From: Paracoccaceae bacterium
Lineage (GTDB): Bacteria; Pseudomonadota; Alphaproteobacteria; Rhodobacterales; Rhodobacteraceae
Direction of reading: 5' to 3'
Length of the DNA: 17,153 bases
NCBI GenBank assembly: GCA_003511785.1
Contig: DOIS01000086.1
Location: forward strand, 1-17,153
Shown: positions 6,559 to 14,569 of the stretch, piece after piece
How the letters are laid out: each line of letters begins with the position of its first letter
Position numbering within the stretch: position 1 is the stretch's first letter
Program-made: the position numbers and the translations under genes
The notes under the pieces: model-generated
Told to the model about the DNA's origin: nothing
The model's input: only the letters and a program-made list of their open reading frames with translations
The model's database searches: none

Positions 6559-6576
6559 CTGTCATGCCCGCGTTAC
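6559..6576 (+). promoter_or_regulatory. Weak candidate Pho box upstream of phoX
   Basis: CTGTCAT (6559-6565) matches the PhoB half-site exactly. The second half-site at the usual 11-base period, GCGTTAC (6570-6576), matches only partly. It lies about 75-90 bp upstream of the phoX start, a sensible place for phosphate-starvation control. I found no convincing -10 element. One exact half-site can arise by chance. Confidence 0.35.
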
Positions 6577-6648
6577 GATCCGCGGCCAAAGAGGGCGACG
6601 GAAATCGAAGAATCGATCACCCTCAAGCCAAGCCGAGGGAGCCAAAGG

Positions 6649-8546
6649 ATGGATTTCGACCGCAACGACCTGTCAGCCGACGAGTGGGACGAGCTGAACT
6701 TTCCCCGCCCCGAAGAGAACGACTTCGACCGTGTGGTCGAGCGCGCGATCTCGCGCCGGGGTTTCCTGGGCGGTGTGCTGGCTTTTGGCTCGAGCGCCGC
6801 GGTGATGGGCAACGGGTTGATGAACAGCGCCTCGGCCATGGCCGAAGCGGCCGCGTCGCGGTTCGCCTTCACCCCGATCCCGATCCAGACCGATTTCGAA
6901 GTGCACGTGCCGCAGGGCTACGAGGCCCGTGTTCTGGCTCGCTGGGGCGACCCGCTGTTCTCGCAAGCCGACGGCTATGACCTGGCCGAGGGCGGCCCGG
7001 TCGAAGGGTCGGACCTTGTGTTCGGCGAGAACACCGACGGCATGGAAACCTTCACCCACAAGGGCCACCAGCTGATCGCGATCAACCACGAATACACCAA
7101 CCGCAAGACCAACCTGCCCGCTGCGCAGAAAGGCACTCCGGCAAACGCCGGCGATGTGCTGAAGCTGCAAAACCTGCAGGGCGTCACGGTGATGGAAGTC
7201 CGCGAAGGCGACAACGGCTGGGAAGTGGTCAAGGACAGCCCCTACAACCGCCGCATCCACCACAACACGCCGATGAAGATCGTGGGCCCCGCCGCCGGTC
7301 ACGACCTGCTCAAGACCGAGGCCGACCCGACCGGCATGGCCTCGCTGGGCACGCTGAACAACTGCGGCTCGGGCACCACGCCCTGGGGCACGTACCTGAC
7401 CTGCGAAGAGAATTTTAACGGTTACTTCGGCTCGACCGAAGCCGTCGAGGACCAGAAGCCGGTGCAGGCCCACGAGGGCTATACCCGCTATGGCATCGGC
7501 CCGGACGGCTGGGGCTATGATTATCACAAGTGGGACACGCGCTTCGACACCGCGAAGAACCCCAACGAGCCGAATCGCGCCGGCTGGGTGGTCGAGATCG
7601 ACCCGACCGATCCCGAAAGCACACCCGTCAAGCATACCGGCCTGGGCCGGTTCAAGCATGAGAATGCCGAGGTCGTCCTGGCCCGCGACGGGCGCGTGGT
7701 GGTCTATATGGGCGACGACGAGCGGGGCGAGTTCCTCTACAAATTCGTCTCGGACGGCACCTACACGCCGGGCGGGTCGACCGAGGGGCTCTTGGACGAA
7801 GGCACGCTCTATGCCGCCGTGTTCAACGATGACGGCACCGGCGAGTGGAAGGCCCTGACGCCCGAGACCACCGGCATGGAACTGGCCGAGATCCTGATCT
7901 TCACCCGCATGGCGGGCTCGAAGGTGGGCGCCACCACCATGGACCGGCCCGAATGGATCGCCTCGAACCCGCATGCGGTCGAGGCCTATTGCTGCCTGAC
8001 CAATAACAAGAACCGTGGCGTGAAACCCAATGCCGGCGGCGACGAAACCCCGGTGAACGGCCCCAACCCGCGCGAGACCAACAATTTCGGCCAGATCGTG
8101 CGCTGGTTCCCGCATGACGACGACCACGCGGCTAGCGGCTTCGACTGGGATCTCTACGTGATGGCGGGCAACCCCACGGTCTACAACAACGTCTATGGCG
8201 GGTCCGAGAACATCCACGAGGGCAACTTGTCAACTCGCCCGACGGCATGGCCTTTGACTCCACCGGGCTCGTGTGGATCCAGACCGACGGCAAGGACAGC
8301 AACGAGGACGAGTTCGCCGGCATGGGCAACAACCAGATGCTGGCGGGCGACCCTGTGACGGGCGAGATCGTGCGCTTCCTGACCGGACCGAAGGGCAGCG
8401 AAGTGACCGGGCTTGCCTGGTCGGCGGACCGCCGCACCATGTTCGTCGGCATCCAGCACCCGGGCGGCTCTTGGCCCGATGGCGAAGGGCTGCCGCGCTC
8501 CTCGGTGATTGCGGTCAAGCGCGCCGACAACGGGCTGGTGGGCTAA
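6649..8546 (+). pseudogene. phoX: PhoX-type phosphatase (DUF839), Tat-exported, one-base frameshift
   Basis: PhoX enzymes are periplasmic or extracellular calcium/iron phosphatases that release phosphate from organic esters in marine bacteria. The start at 6649 has GAGGGAG upstream. The Tat signal SRRGFLGG (residues 35-42) follows a long acidic N-terminal region, and a hydrophobic segment ends near ASAMAEA. The metal-site block LNNCGSGTTPWGTYLTCEEN (Cys239, Glu253, Glu254) is present, as are FKHENAEVVLARDGRVVVYMGDDERGEFLYKF-type repeats of the beta-propeller. At about 8226-8234 one base is missing: the first frame runs off into unrelated residues and ends at 8358. From about 8229 a second frame continues with FNSPDGMAFDSTGLVWIQTDG to the TAA at 8546. 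Restoring one T gives a normal protein of about 632 residues. The rest is well preserved, so the lesion is either recent or a sequencing error. Confidence 0.9.
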
Positions 8547-8552
8547 GGCCGG

Positions 8553-8786
8553 ATGATACGGTCGCCCCGAACCCTGATCATCCTGACGGTTTGTTGCGCG
8601 ACCGTCTGCCTGATCGGGGTCTGGGCGGCCGCGACCTACGGCAGTGACGAGTTCGGCGGGCTGACGGGCGTTCTTATCCTGGTGTTCGTCAGCTTTCCGA
8701 CCGGTCTGGCCGCGGCCCTGGCGCTGCTGCGCCTGACCGTCATGGGCCTGCGCGCTTCCTTGGCGCGCAAGCCGGGGCCGAGATAA
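8553..8786 (+). CDS. Small two-helix inner-membrane protein
   Basis: I do not recognise this 77-residue protein. It has two hydrophobic segments, about residues 8-26 (LIILTVCCATVCLIGVWAA) and 38-63 (TGVLILVFVSFPTGLAAALALL), separated by an acidic loop YGSDEFGG. The tail is short and basic (RASLARKPGPR), so both termini probably lie in the cytoplasm. It starts six bases after the phoX stop, with a partial ribosome site (AAGG) overlapping that stop, and ends before a good terminator, so it is likely the last gene of the phoX transcript. Its hydrophobic codon pattern and tight placement support a real gene. No function can be assigned. Confidence 0.6.
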   Translation: MIRSPRTLIILTVCCATVCLIGVWAAATYGSDEFGGLTGVLILVFVSFPTGLAAALALLRLTVMGLRASLARKPGPR

Positions 8787-8827
8787 GCCTCTGCCGCGAC
8801 AACGTCCGCACTGGCAGTTCCCATGAG

Positions 8828-8858
8828 CGCGCCCGCCACCGGGCGCGTTCACTTTTTT
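8828..8858 (+). terminator. Intrinsic terminator after phoX and the small membrane gene
   Basis: A perfect 7-bp stem, CGCGCCC (8828-8834) and GGGCGCG (8841-8847), encloses a six-base loop GCCACC and is followed by TTCAC and six T residues (8853-8858). This is a standard Rho-independent terminator for plus-strand transcription. It sits between the small membrane protein gene and the convergent asd gene. The minus-strand reading has no T-run after the hairpin, so it appears to act in one direction only. Confidence 0.85.
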
Positions 8859-8876
8859 CGGGCGCGTGACCGCACC

Positions 8877-9899
8877 TCAGCCCTTCTTGAGCACTTCGCG
8901 GCCCAAAAGCTCGGCGATCTGCACCGCGTTCAGCGCCGCGCCCTTGCGCAGGTTGTCGCTGACGCACCACAGGTTGAGACCATTCTCGATCGTCGAATCC
9001 TGACGGATGCGGCTGATGAAGGTGGCGAAGTCGCCCACGCATTCGACCGGAGTGACGTAGCCGCCATCCTCCCGCTTGTCCACGACCATCAGGCCGGGGC
9101 TTTCGCGCAGCAGGTCGCGGGCCTCGTCCTCGTCCAGGAAATCCTCGGTCTCGATGTTGATCGCCTCGGCATGACCCACGAAGACCGGCACGCGCACGCA
9201 GGTGGCGGTGACCTTGATCGACGGGTCCACGATCTTCTTGGTCTCGGCGACCATCTTCCACTCTTCCTTGGTCGAGCCGTCCTCGAGGAACACGTCGATA
9301 TGCGGAATCACGTTGAAGGCGATCTGCTTCTGGAACTTCTTCGGCGCGGCATCGTCGGTGGGGTTGTAGACCGCCTTGGTCTGGTCCCACAGCTCGTCCA
9401 TGCCTTCCTTGCCGACACCCGACACGGATTGGTAGGTCGAGACCACTACGCGCTTGATCTTGGCGCGGTCATGGATCGGCTTCAGCGCCACCACCATCTG
9501 CGCGGTCGAACAGTTGGGATTGGCGATGATGTTCTTCTTGGAATAGCCATGCACCGCGTCCGGGTTCACTTCGGGCACGATCAGCGGCACCTCGGGGTCG
9601 TAGCGATAGAGCGACGAGTTGTCGATCACCACGCAGCCCGCCTTGGCCGCGAGGGGGGCGTATTTCTTGGTCGCGTCCGAGCCGATGGCGAAGAGCGCCA
9701 TGTCCCAGCCGGTGAAATCGAAAGCGTCCAGATCCTCCGTCTTGAGGGTCTTGTCGCCGAAGCTGACCTCGGTTCCCAGCGACCGGCGGCTGGCCAGCGC
9801 GGCGATCTTGTCGACCGGGAATTCCCGCTCGGCGAGGATGTTCAGCATTTCACGGCCCACGTTCCCCGTGGCGCCGACGACAACGACATTATAGCCCAT
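8877..9899 (-). CDS. asd: Aspartate-semialdehyde dehydrogenase
   Basis: Asd reduces L-aspartyl-4-phosphate to aspartate semialdehyde with NADPH, the branch-point step toward lysine/diaminopimelate, threonine and methionine. This protein has 340 residues. The N-terminal Rossmann motif is GATGNVGREML. The catalytic Cys130 sits in NPNCSTAQMV, the acid/base His243 in VGHAEAINIE, and the C-terminal NAD(P)/catalytic region includes DNLRKGAALNAVQIAELL. ATG 9899 has a strong AAAGGAG upstream (9911-9917), and MGYNVVVVGATG is the usual family start; the open frame extends far upstream only as antisense of other genes. The MFS gene lies 83 bp upstream on the same strand, and the intervening DNA has only a weak ACCGC/GCGGT hairpin without a T-run. 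Cotranscription is possible but no pathway link is apparent. Confidence 0.96.
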   Translation of the reverse strand: MGYNVVVVGATGNVGREMLNILAEREFPVDKIAALASRRSLGTEVSFGDKTLKTEDLDAFDFTGWDMALFAIGSDATKKYAPLAAKAGCVVIDNSSLYRYDPEVPLIVPEVNPDAVHGYSKKNIIANPNCSTAQMVVALKPIHDRAKIKRVVVSTYQSVSGVGKEGMDELWDQTKAVYNPTDDAAPKKFQKQIAFNVIPHIDVFLEDGSTKEEWKMVAETKKIVDPSIKVTATCVRVPVFVGHAEAINIETEDFLDEDEARDLLRESPGLMVVDKREDGGYVTPVECVGDFATFISRIRQDSTIENGLNLWCVSDNLRKGAALNAVQIAELLGREVLKKG

Positions 9900-9982
9900 G
9901 ATCGGGGTCTCCTTTGGTTCTGGACGGCGCCTGATACCGCACCCCCGCGGCGGTTGAAAGCAGAATGGCCAAACGCGCGGCG

Positions 9983-11161
9983 TCAGCCGGGGGTTTCGCG
10001 GCTGAATACATAGATCACCAGGCCCAGCGCGACGGTCCCGGCAAAGACCACGAACAGCGGCTGGTAGCTGGCCGCCGGCGGGCCGCCCGCGGCCTCGGCC
10101 GCGGCATAGACCCGGCCAGTCACCACTTGCATGGCGCCGACGCCGCCAATGGCGAAAAGGTTCATCAGCGTCACGCCCCGGCCCACCAGGTGCTCGGGAT
10201 AGAAGCTGCGCCCATGCGCCATGATGACCGGGAAGGAGGCACCGAAGAAGCCCACCGCCGCGAAGAGCGCGGCCGCCCGCCAGAGATTGTCCCCAGGCAG
10301 CAACGCCAGCGCGGCCAGGGCGAAAAAGGACAGCAGGTTGCCGCCGAAGATCACCCATTTGCGGGTGCCGAAGACCCGGTCGAGCGGACCATAGGCGAAG
10401 GTGCCCGCAATCATCGCCGCCCCCATCAGCAACGTCACCGTGCCCACCGTCCCCGGCCCCGCCCCGAACAGGTCGGTCGCATAGGGCCCGGTCCAAAGAC
10501 CGCGCAGCCCCGCCGCCGGGGCATACTGGAAGAAGGCCAGCGGAAAGATCAGCCACAGCGCGGGCATACGCAACAGGTCGAGCACCGAGCCCCGCGCATC
10601 CGTCACCACCTGCTCCGGGTCTCGCACGCTGAGCCAGATGCCAATGCCGGTCGCGGTCGAAATGGCCGCCAGTGCCGCCAACGTGCCGCGCCACCCCAGA
10701 AAGTCCGCGGCCAATGCCGTGGGATAGGCGGCCACCAGGTTGCCCACCGAGCCGACGCCCAGCATCAGCGCCGCGAGAGTGGCGAAGCGGGCGGGCGGAA
10801 ACTGGCGGGCGAAGATGTAGTAGGACGCCATCAGCACCGGCGAACATCCCACCCCGATCAGAAGCATTGCGACACTGACATGTACCGGCGCGGTGGCCAG
10901 CGCGAAGAGCGCGGCCCCCCCGCCCCCACCGATCACCAGAAGCACCGCCGCCGTGCGTCGCGGCCCGATCCGGTCCAGCGCCCATCCCACGGGGATCTGC
11001 ATCGCGGCAAAGGCCAGGAACCACAGCCCCGAGGCAAAGGCCAGATCGTCCGGGGCAGCACCGATGTCCCGGGCCAGGGGCGCCGCCAGAACCGCGAGAA
11101 ACGCTCGAAAAAACTGGCTGAGCACATATGCCAGACACAGCACGATCAATCCGGCCTTCAT
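9983..11161 (-). CDS. MFS transporter, 12-TM, unknown substrate
   Basis: This is a major facilitator superfamily permease of 392 residues with about twelve hydrophobic segments. The loop between helices 2 and 3 carries a motif-A-like GWALDRIGPRR, and the central loop lies around VRDPEQVVTDARGSV. The C-terminal half has the related YGPLDRVFGTRK. FRAFLAVLAAPLARDIGA near the start is typical of nitrate/nitrite-like and cyanate-type MFS subgroups, but I cannot name the substrate. The ATG at 11161 has a strong GAGGAGGGA upstream. It is divergent from the DUF3095 gene (117-bp gap) and upstream of asd on the same strand. No regulator gene sits beside it. Confidence 0.88.
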   Translation of the reverse strand: MKAGLIVLCLAYVLSQFFRAFLAVLAAPLARDIGAAPDDLAFASGLWFLAFAAMQIPVGWALDRIGPRRTAAVLLVIGGGGGAALFALATAPVHVSVAMLLIGVGCSPVLMASYYIFARQFPPARFATLAALMLGVGSVGNLVAAYPTALAADFLGWRGTLAALAAISTATGIGIWLSVRDPEQVVTDARGSVLDLLRMPALWLIFPLAFFQYAPAAGLRGLWTGPYATDLFGAGPGTVGTVTLLMGAAMIAGTFAYGPLDRVFGTRKWVIFGGNLLSFFALAALALLPGDNLWRAAALFAAVGFFGASFPVIMAHGRSFYPEHLVGRGVTLMNLFAIGGVGAMQVVTGRVYAAAEAAGGPPAASYQPLFVVFAGTVALGLVIYVFSRETPG

Positions 11162-11278
11162 GGCGTCCCTCCTCGGCTCGTCGGAATTTACTTGTCATGT
11201 TTACCAGTGCTGCACAAGCACGTGTACTATGTTGCATATGCCTCGAATCCGCGCGTGCGGCGCGCATATGGCAAGCAA
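11162..11278. promoter_or_regulatory. Divergent control region between MFS and DUF3095 genes
   Basis: This 117-bp region holds several inverted repeats: GTGCT-GCACA-AGCAC, a CACGTG core, two CATATG hexamers (11235-11240 and 11265-11270) and GCGCG-TGCGG-CGCGC (11251-11265) just before the DUF3095 start. A weak plus-strand promoter may be TTTACC followed after 19 bases by TACTAT. No convincing Shine-Dalgarno precedes the DUF3095 ATG, and the last hairpin could hinder ribosome access. All of this is motif-level reading. Confidence 0.35.
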
Positions 11279-12439
11279 ATGAAAGACCTTGCGATGACCC
11301 ATCTCTCCGATGCGCAGTTCTATGACCGGCTCGCCCCGGTCCCGGATTTCGCGCGACTCGCCGACCCGGCTTGCTTCGCGCGGGTGCCAAACGATTGGGT
11401 GTTGGGCACCGCCGACATCGTTGACTCCACGGGTGAAATCGCGTGCGGTCGCTACAAGACGGTCAACATGGTGGGCGCCGCCGTGATTTCCGCGATGACC
11501 AACGCGATGGGCGGACGGGCCTTTCCCTTCGTCTTTGGTGGCGATGGAGCCGGCTTCGCCGTGCCGCCCGAGCACGAGGCGACTGCGCGCGACACGCTGG
11601 CCGCCCTGCGCCGCTGGGCCGAGGAGGAATTGTCCATCGAGTTGCGCGCCGCGCTGGTGACGGTCGAACGCGTGCGCCGGGCTGGGCACGATCTGCTGGT
11701 TGCCCGGCACGCGGCTTCGCCGGGGGTGGATTACGCCATGTTCTCGGGCGGTGGGCTGGCCTGGGCCGAGACAGCGATGAAAGCCGGGTCCAGCCTGGTG
11801 CCGCCCGCATCGCCGGGCGTCCAGCCCGATCTCACGGGCCTGTCCTGCCGCTGGTCGAACGCCAGGGCGTGCAACGGCATGATCCTGTCCCTGGTGGCCG
11901 AACCTGCGCCCGGCGCGCCCGTCGGCTCGTTCCAGCGCGTCGCCCGGCACATCACCGCCCTCTCCGAAGGGCTCTCGCGCGCCGGCCACCCTCTGCCGGA
12001 GGCCGGGCCGCCGATCACCTGGCCCCCACCGGGGCTGACGCTGGACGCGCATGTCTCGCGCAAGGGAGGGAATCTGATGCTGCACCGGGCGCGGCTATTG
12101 GGACAGAACCTGCTGATCTGGCTTCTGTTCCGGACCGGAATCCGGCTCGGACGGTTCGAGCCGGACCACTACGCCCGCGCGGTCAGCCAGAATGCCGATT
12201 TTCGCAAGATGGATGACGGTTTGAAGATGACGCTCGATTGCGACGACGCCACCCGTGCCCGGATCGAGGCGGCGCTGGAAGAAGCACGCGCCGCCGGGCT
12301 GATCCGCTATGGGTTGCATGTGCAGGACGAGGCTATGGTGACCTGCTTCGTGCCTTCGGCGATGACCGACGATCACGTGCATTTCGTCGATGGCGCCGCC
12401 GGTGGCTATGCCCGCGCGGCCGCGGCGATGCGGGGGTGA
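11279..12439 (+). CDS. DUF3095 family protein with cyclase-like two-Asp core
   Basis: This 386-residue protein has no established function. Residues about 38-150 contain DWVLGTADIVDST (Asp46), GRYKTVNMVGAAVISA and FPFVFGGDGAGF (Asp89). The DIVxST and GDG pair resembles the two metal-binding aspartates of class III nucleotide cyclases (DIVGFT and GDG), suggesting a cyclase/GGDEF-like palm fold. The C-terminal part (about 215-386) includes FRTGIRLGRFEPDHY and ends with DDHVHFVDGAAGGYARAA, a DUF3095 hallmark; it contains no helix-turn-helix that I can see. Start choice is uncertain: ATG 11279, or ATG 11294 five codons later; neither has a good ribosome site. A much longer upstream open frame is antisense to the MFS gene. 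It converges with livM, with only four bases between the stops. The family is recognised; catalysis is inference. Confidence 0.85.
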   Translation: MKDLAMTHLSDAQFYDRLAPVPDFARLADPACFARVPNDWVLGTADIVDSTGEIACGRYKTVNMVGAAVISAMTNAMGGRAFPFVFGGDGAGFAVPPEHEATARDTLAALRRWAEEELSIELRAALVTVERVRRAGHDLLVARHAASPGVDYAMFSGGGLAWAETAMKAGSSLVPPASPGVQPDLTGLSCRWSNARACNGMILSLVAEPAPGAPVGSFQRVARHITALSEGLSRAGHPLPEAGPPITWPPPGLTLDAHVSRKGGNLMLHRARLLGQNLLIWLLFRTGIRLGRFEPDHYARAVSQNADFRKMDDGLKMTLDCDDATRARIEAALEEARAAGLIRYGLHVQDEAMVTCFVPSAMTDDHVHFVDGAAGGYARAAAAMRG

Positions 12440-12443
12440 GCGG

Positions 12444-13502
12444 TCAGGCCCGCGCCCCCCTCAATCGCCCGACGATGCCGGTGGGGAAGAAATAGACCGA
12501 CAGGATAAACAGGACGCCCAACCACAGGAGCCAGCGGTCGGCGTTCAGCAACTCGGGCAACACCGGCACTGCGGCCACTGCATCTGACGCCGCGCCCATC
12601 AAGTTCTGGAGATAGTTCTGCGCCACGACGAAAAGCGTCGCCCCGATCACGGCGCCATACATCGTACCCATGCCGCCGATCACCACCATGAGCAGGATGT
12701 CGATCATCAATTCCATGCTCAACGTCGTGTCCGGCCCGACATAGCGCAACCAGACCGCGTAGAGCGAACCGGCCAGCGCCGCTATGGCCGCCGAGAGGCA
12801 GGTGGCCGCGACCCGGTAGAACACCACGCGATAGCCGATCGCCTCGGCGCGGAAATCGTTCTCACGGATCGCCTGCAACACGCGGCCGAAGGGTGAATTC
12901 ACCACCCGCAGCATCAGCAGGAACAGCACAAGCGCGCCCACGAAGACGAAGTAATAGGCCAAGAGCTTGCCGTTCAATCTCACCCCGAACAGCTCGTCGC
13001 CGAATTTGAACGCCGGGCCCAAGGCGCGCGGCGTCTGGAAGGTCAGACCGTCCTCGCCCCCAGTGAGGTTGGACAGTTGGCTGACCGGCACGGCGACCGC
13101 AGAGGCCACCGCCAGAGTGATCATGGCGAAGAAGATCGCGGGCACCCGCAGCGAGAACAGCCCGATCACCAACGCGAGCGCCGCCGCCACCAGCGCGCCG
13201 GACGCAGACCCCACCAGCAGCGCATCGAACCCCCGCCCCATATGGGTCGAGGCCAACGCCACGCCATAGGCGCCGATGCCGAAGAACATGGTATGCGCAA
13301 AACTGACGATCCCGCCATAGCCCAGCATCAGGTCGTAGCTGGCCACCAGCACGATGAAGATGCAGATCCGGGCGGCGGTGTCCACGCTGCGCACGCCGGG
13401 AAACAGGAAGGGCGCGAAGGCGAGGCAGAGCAGGATCGCGCCCAGGATCAGGGCCAGCACCGTGCTGCGCGGCATGTCGCCGGAAAGAAGTCTGTTCTGC
13501 AT
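12444..13502 (-). CDS. livM: Liv-type ABC transporter permease LivM
   Basis: This inner-membrane permease belongs to the branched-chain amino acid (HAAT) ABC importer family and has 352 residues. It has about nine to ten hydrophobic segments. Family landmarks are DLMLGYGGIVSFAHTMFFGIGAY and FAMITLAVA, then GVRLNGKLLAYYFVFV and FGRVLQAIRENDFRAEAIGY. The last is the cytoplasmic coupling motif contacting the ATPases. GGMGTMYGAVIGATLF follows. ATG 13502 begins four bases after the livH stop. It is the last gene of the operon, and its stop lies four bases from the convergent DUF3095 stop, with no terminator between. Substrates in this family range from leucine to urea, amides and aromatic compounds, so the name indicates structural class only. 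Confidence 0.92.
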   Translation of the reverse strand: MQNRLLSGDMPRSTVLALILGAILLCLAFAPFLFPGVRSVDTAARICIFIVLVASYDLMLGYGGIVSFAHTMFFGIGAYGVALASTHMGRGFDALLVGSASGALVAAALALVIGLFSLRVPAIFFAMITLAVASAVAVPVSQLSNLTGGEDGLTFQTPRALGPAFKFGDELFGVRLNGKLLAYYFVFVGALVLFLLMLRVVNSPFGRVLQAIRENDFRAEAIGYRVVFYRVAATCLSAAIAALAGSLYAVWLRYVGPDTTLSMELMIDILLMVVIGGMGTMYGAVIGATLFVVAQNYLQNLMGAASDAVAAVPVLPELLNADRWLLWLGVLFILSVYFFPTGIVGRLRGARA

Positions 13503-13506
13503 CGTC

Positions 13507-14538
13507 TCACTTCGCCTTCACGACCGGGATCATGCCCATCGGGCGCCACATCAGGATCGCCACCATCAGGCCGATATTTGAAATCAGCGCCACCTTGGGT
13601 TCGAGGAAGGCGACGTAGTTCTGCATCAGGCCCACCAGCAGCGCGCCGATGAAACAGCCCTCGACGCTGCCCAACCCCCCGATGATGACCACGATGAAGA
13701 TCAGGATCATGGCCTGGTTGCCCATATGCGCGGTGATGACCTCCTGATAGAGCCCCCACATCACGCCGCCGAGGCCCGCCAGTGCCGAGCCCGCGATGAA
13801 CACGCCCACGAAGACAAGCCGCAGCCGGTAGCCCAGCGCCTGCACCATCTCGCCGTTCTCGACACCCGCGCGCACAATCAGCCCGATCTTGGTCCGCCGC
13901 AGCACGAAACGCATCGCCGCGAACACCACCAGCCCCACGCCCACCGCGACCAGCCGGTATTTCTCCAGCGCCGCGCCCGCAAAGGTGATCGCCCCCTGCA
14001 ACGCTTCGGGCCGCATAAGGTAGATCTCTTCCGGGCCCCAGAACACGATGATGAGCTGCTCGACCACGATCAGCCCGCCCACCGTCACCAGGATCTGTTT
14101 CAGGTGGTGGCCATAGACCGGCTTGACGATCACCCGCTCGAAGGCCCAGCCCATCGCCCCGGTGGCCAGCATCGCCACCAGCACCGCCGCCAATACCGCC
14201 AGAAGGTTCAGCACCAGCGACGGCGCCTCGGTCATGTGGCCCAGCATCAGCAGGATCGAGATCCCGACGAAGGCGCCCACCGAGACGAAGGCGCCATGGC
14301 CGAAATTGATCACGTCCATCAGCCCGAAAACCAGCGTGAGACCGGAGGCCATGATGAAGATCATCATCCCCATGGCCAGCCCCGAGACCGTCAGCGTCAG
14401 CCAGGACGAAGTCGAGGGGATCGCCAGGAAACCCAGCACGATCAGGATCGGAATCAGCAGAACCGGCATCCACGGCCCCAGCCGGTCGGACAGCGACAGT
14501 TGCGCCATCTTCGGCGCGTGTTGCGGTGCGGCACTCAT
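13507..14538 (-). CDS. livH: Liv-type ABC transporter permease LivH
   Basis: This is the second inner-membrane permease of the HAAT importer, with 343 residues. After a hydrophilic N terminus (about residues 1-20), eight or so membrane segments follow. Landmarks include GLMDVINFGHGAFVSVGAF, AFERVIVKPVYGHHLKQILVTVG and RRTKIGLIVRAGVENGEMVQALGY (coupling region), and GGLGSVEGCFIGALLVGL near the end. GGAGG sits upstream of ATG 14538 at good spacing. It is longer than E. coli LivH (about 308), mainly through an added N-terminal segment and the YLMRPEALQGAITFAG region. It lies 31 bp after livF and four bases before livM in one operon. Confidence 0.92.
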   Translation of the reverse strand: MSAAPQHAPKMAQLSLSDRLGPWMPVLLIPILIVLGFLAIPSTSSWLTLTVSGLAMGMMIFIMASGLTLVFGLMDVINFGHGAFVSVGAFVGISILLMLGHMTEAPSLVLNLLAVLAAVLVAMLATGAMGWAFERVIVKPVYGHHLKQILVTVGGLIVVEQLIIVFWGPEEIYLMRPEALQGAITFAGAALEKYRLVAVGVGLVVFAAMRFVLRRTKIGLIVRAGVENGEMVQALGYRLRLVFVGVFIAGSALAGLGGVMWGLYQEVITAHMGNQAMILIFIVVIIGGLGSVEGCFIGALLVGLMQNYVAFLEPKVALISNIGLMVAILMWRPMGMIPVVKAK

Positions 14539-14569
14539 GCGCGGCCTCCTTTTCGACGTTCCACGGCCC

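Noticed and set aside
6673..8217. Long minus-strand open frame opposite phoX
   Set aside because: Composition is typical of the antisense frame of a GC-rich gene. There are no recognisable motifs, and the plus-strand PhoX is unmistakable.
8841..8867. Direct repeat GGGCGCGT around the T-run
   Set aside because: One copy is an arm of the terminator stem and the other is likely chance in GC-rich DNA.
9936..9954. ACCGC/GCGGT hairpin between asd and the MFS gene
   Set aside because: A five-base stem with a nine-base loop and no T-run is too weak to call a terminator.
8877..11390. Possible 837-residue fusion on the minus strand containing Asd
   Set aside because: Only the last 340 residues are Asd, beginning at a strong ribosome site. 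The upstream part is a shadow of the MFS gene in another frame.
9965..12439. Very long plus-strand open frame upstream of DUF3095 (824 codons)
   Set aside because: The part before 11279 is antisense to the MFS transporter gene, has Arg/Gln/His-rich shadow composition and matches no family. Only the 3' part is real DUF3095.
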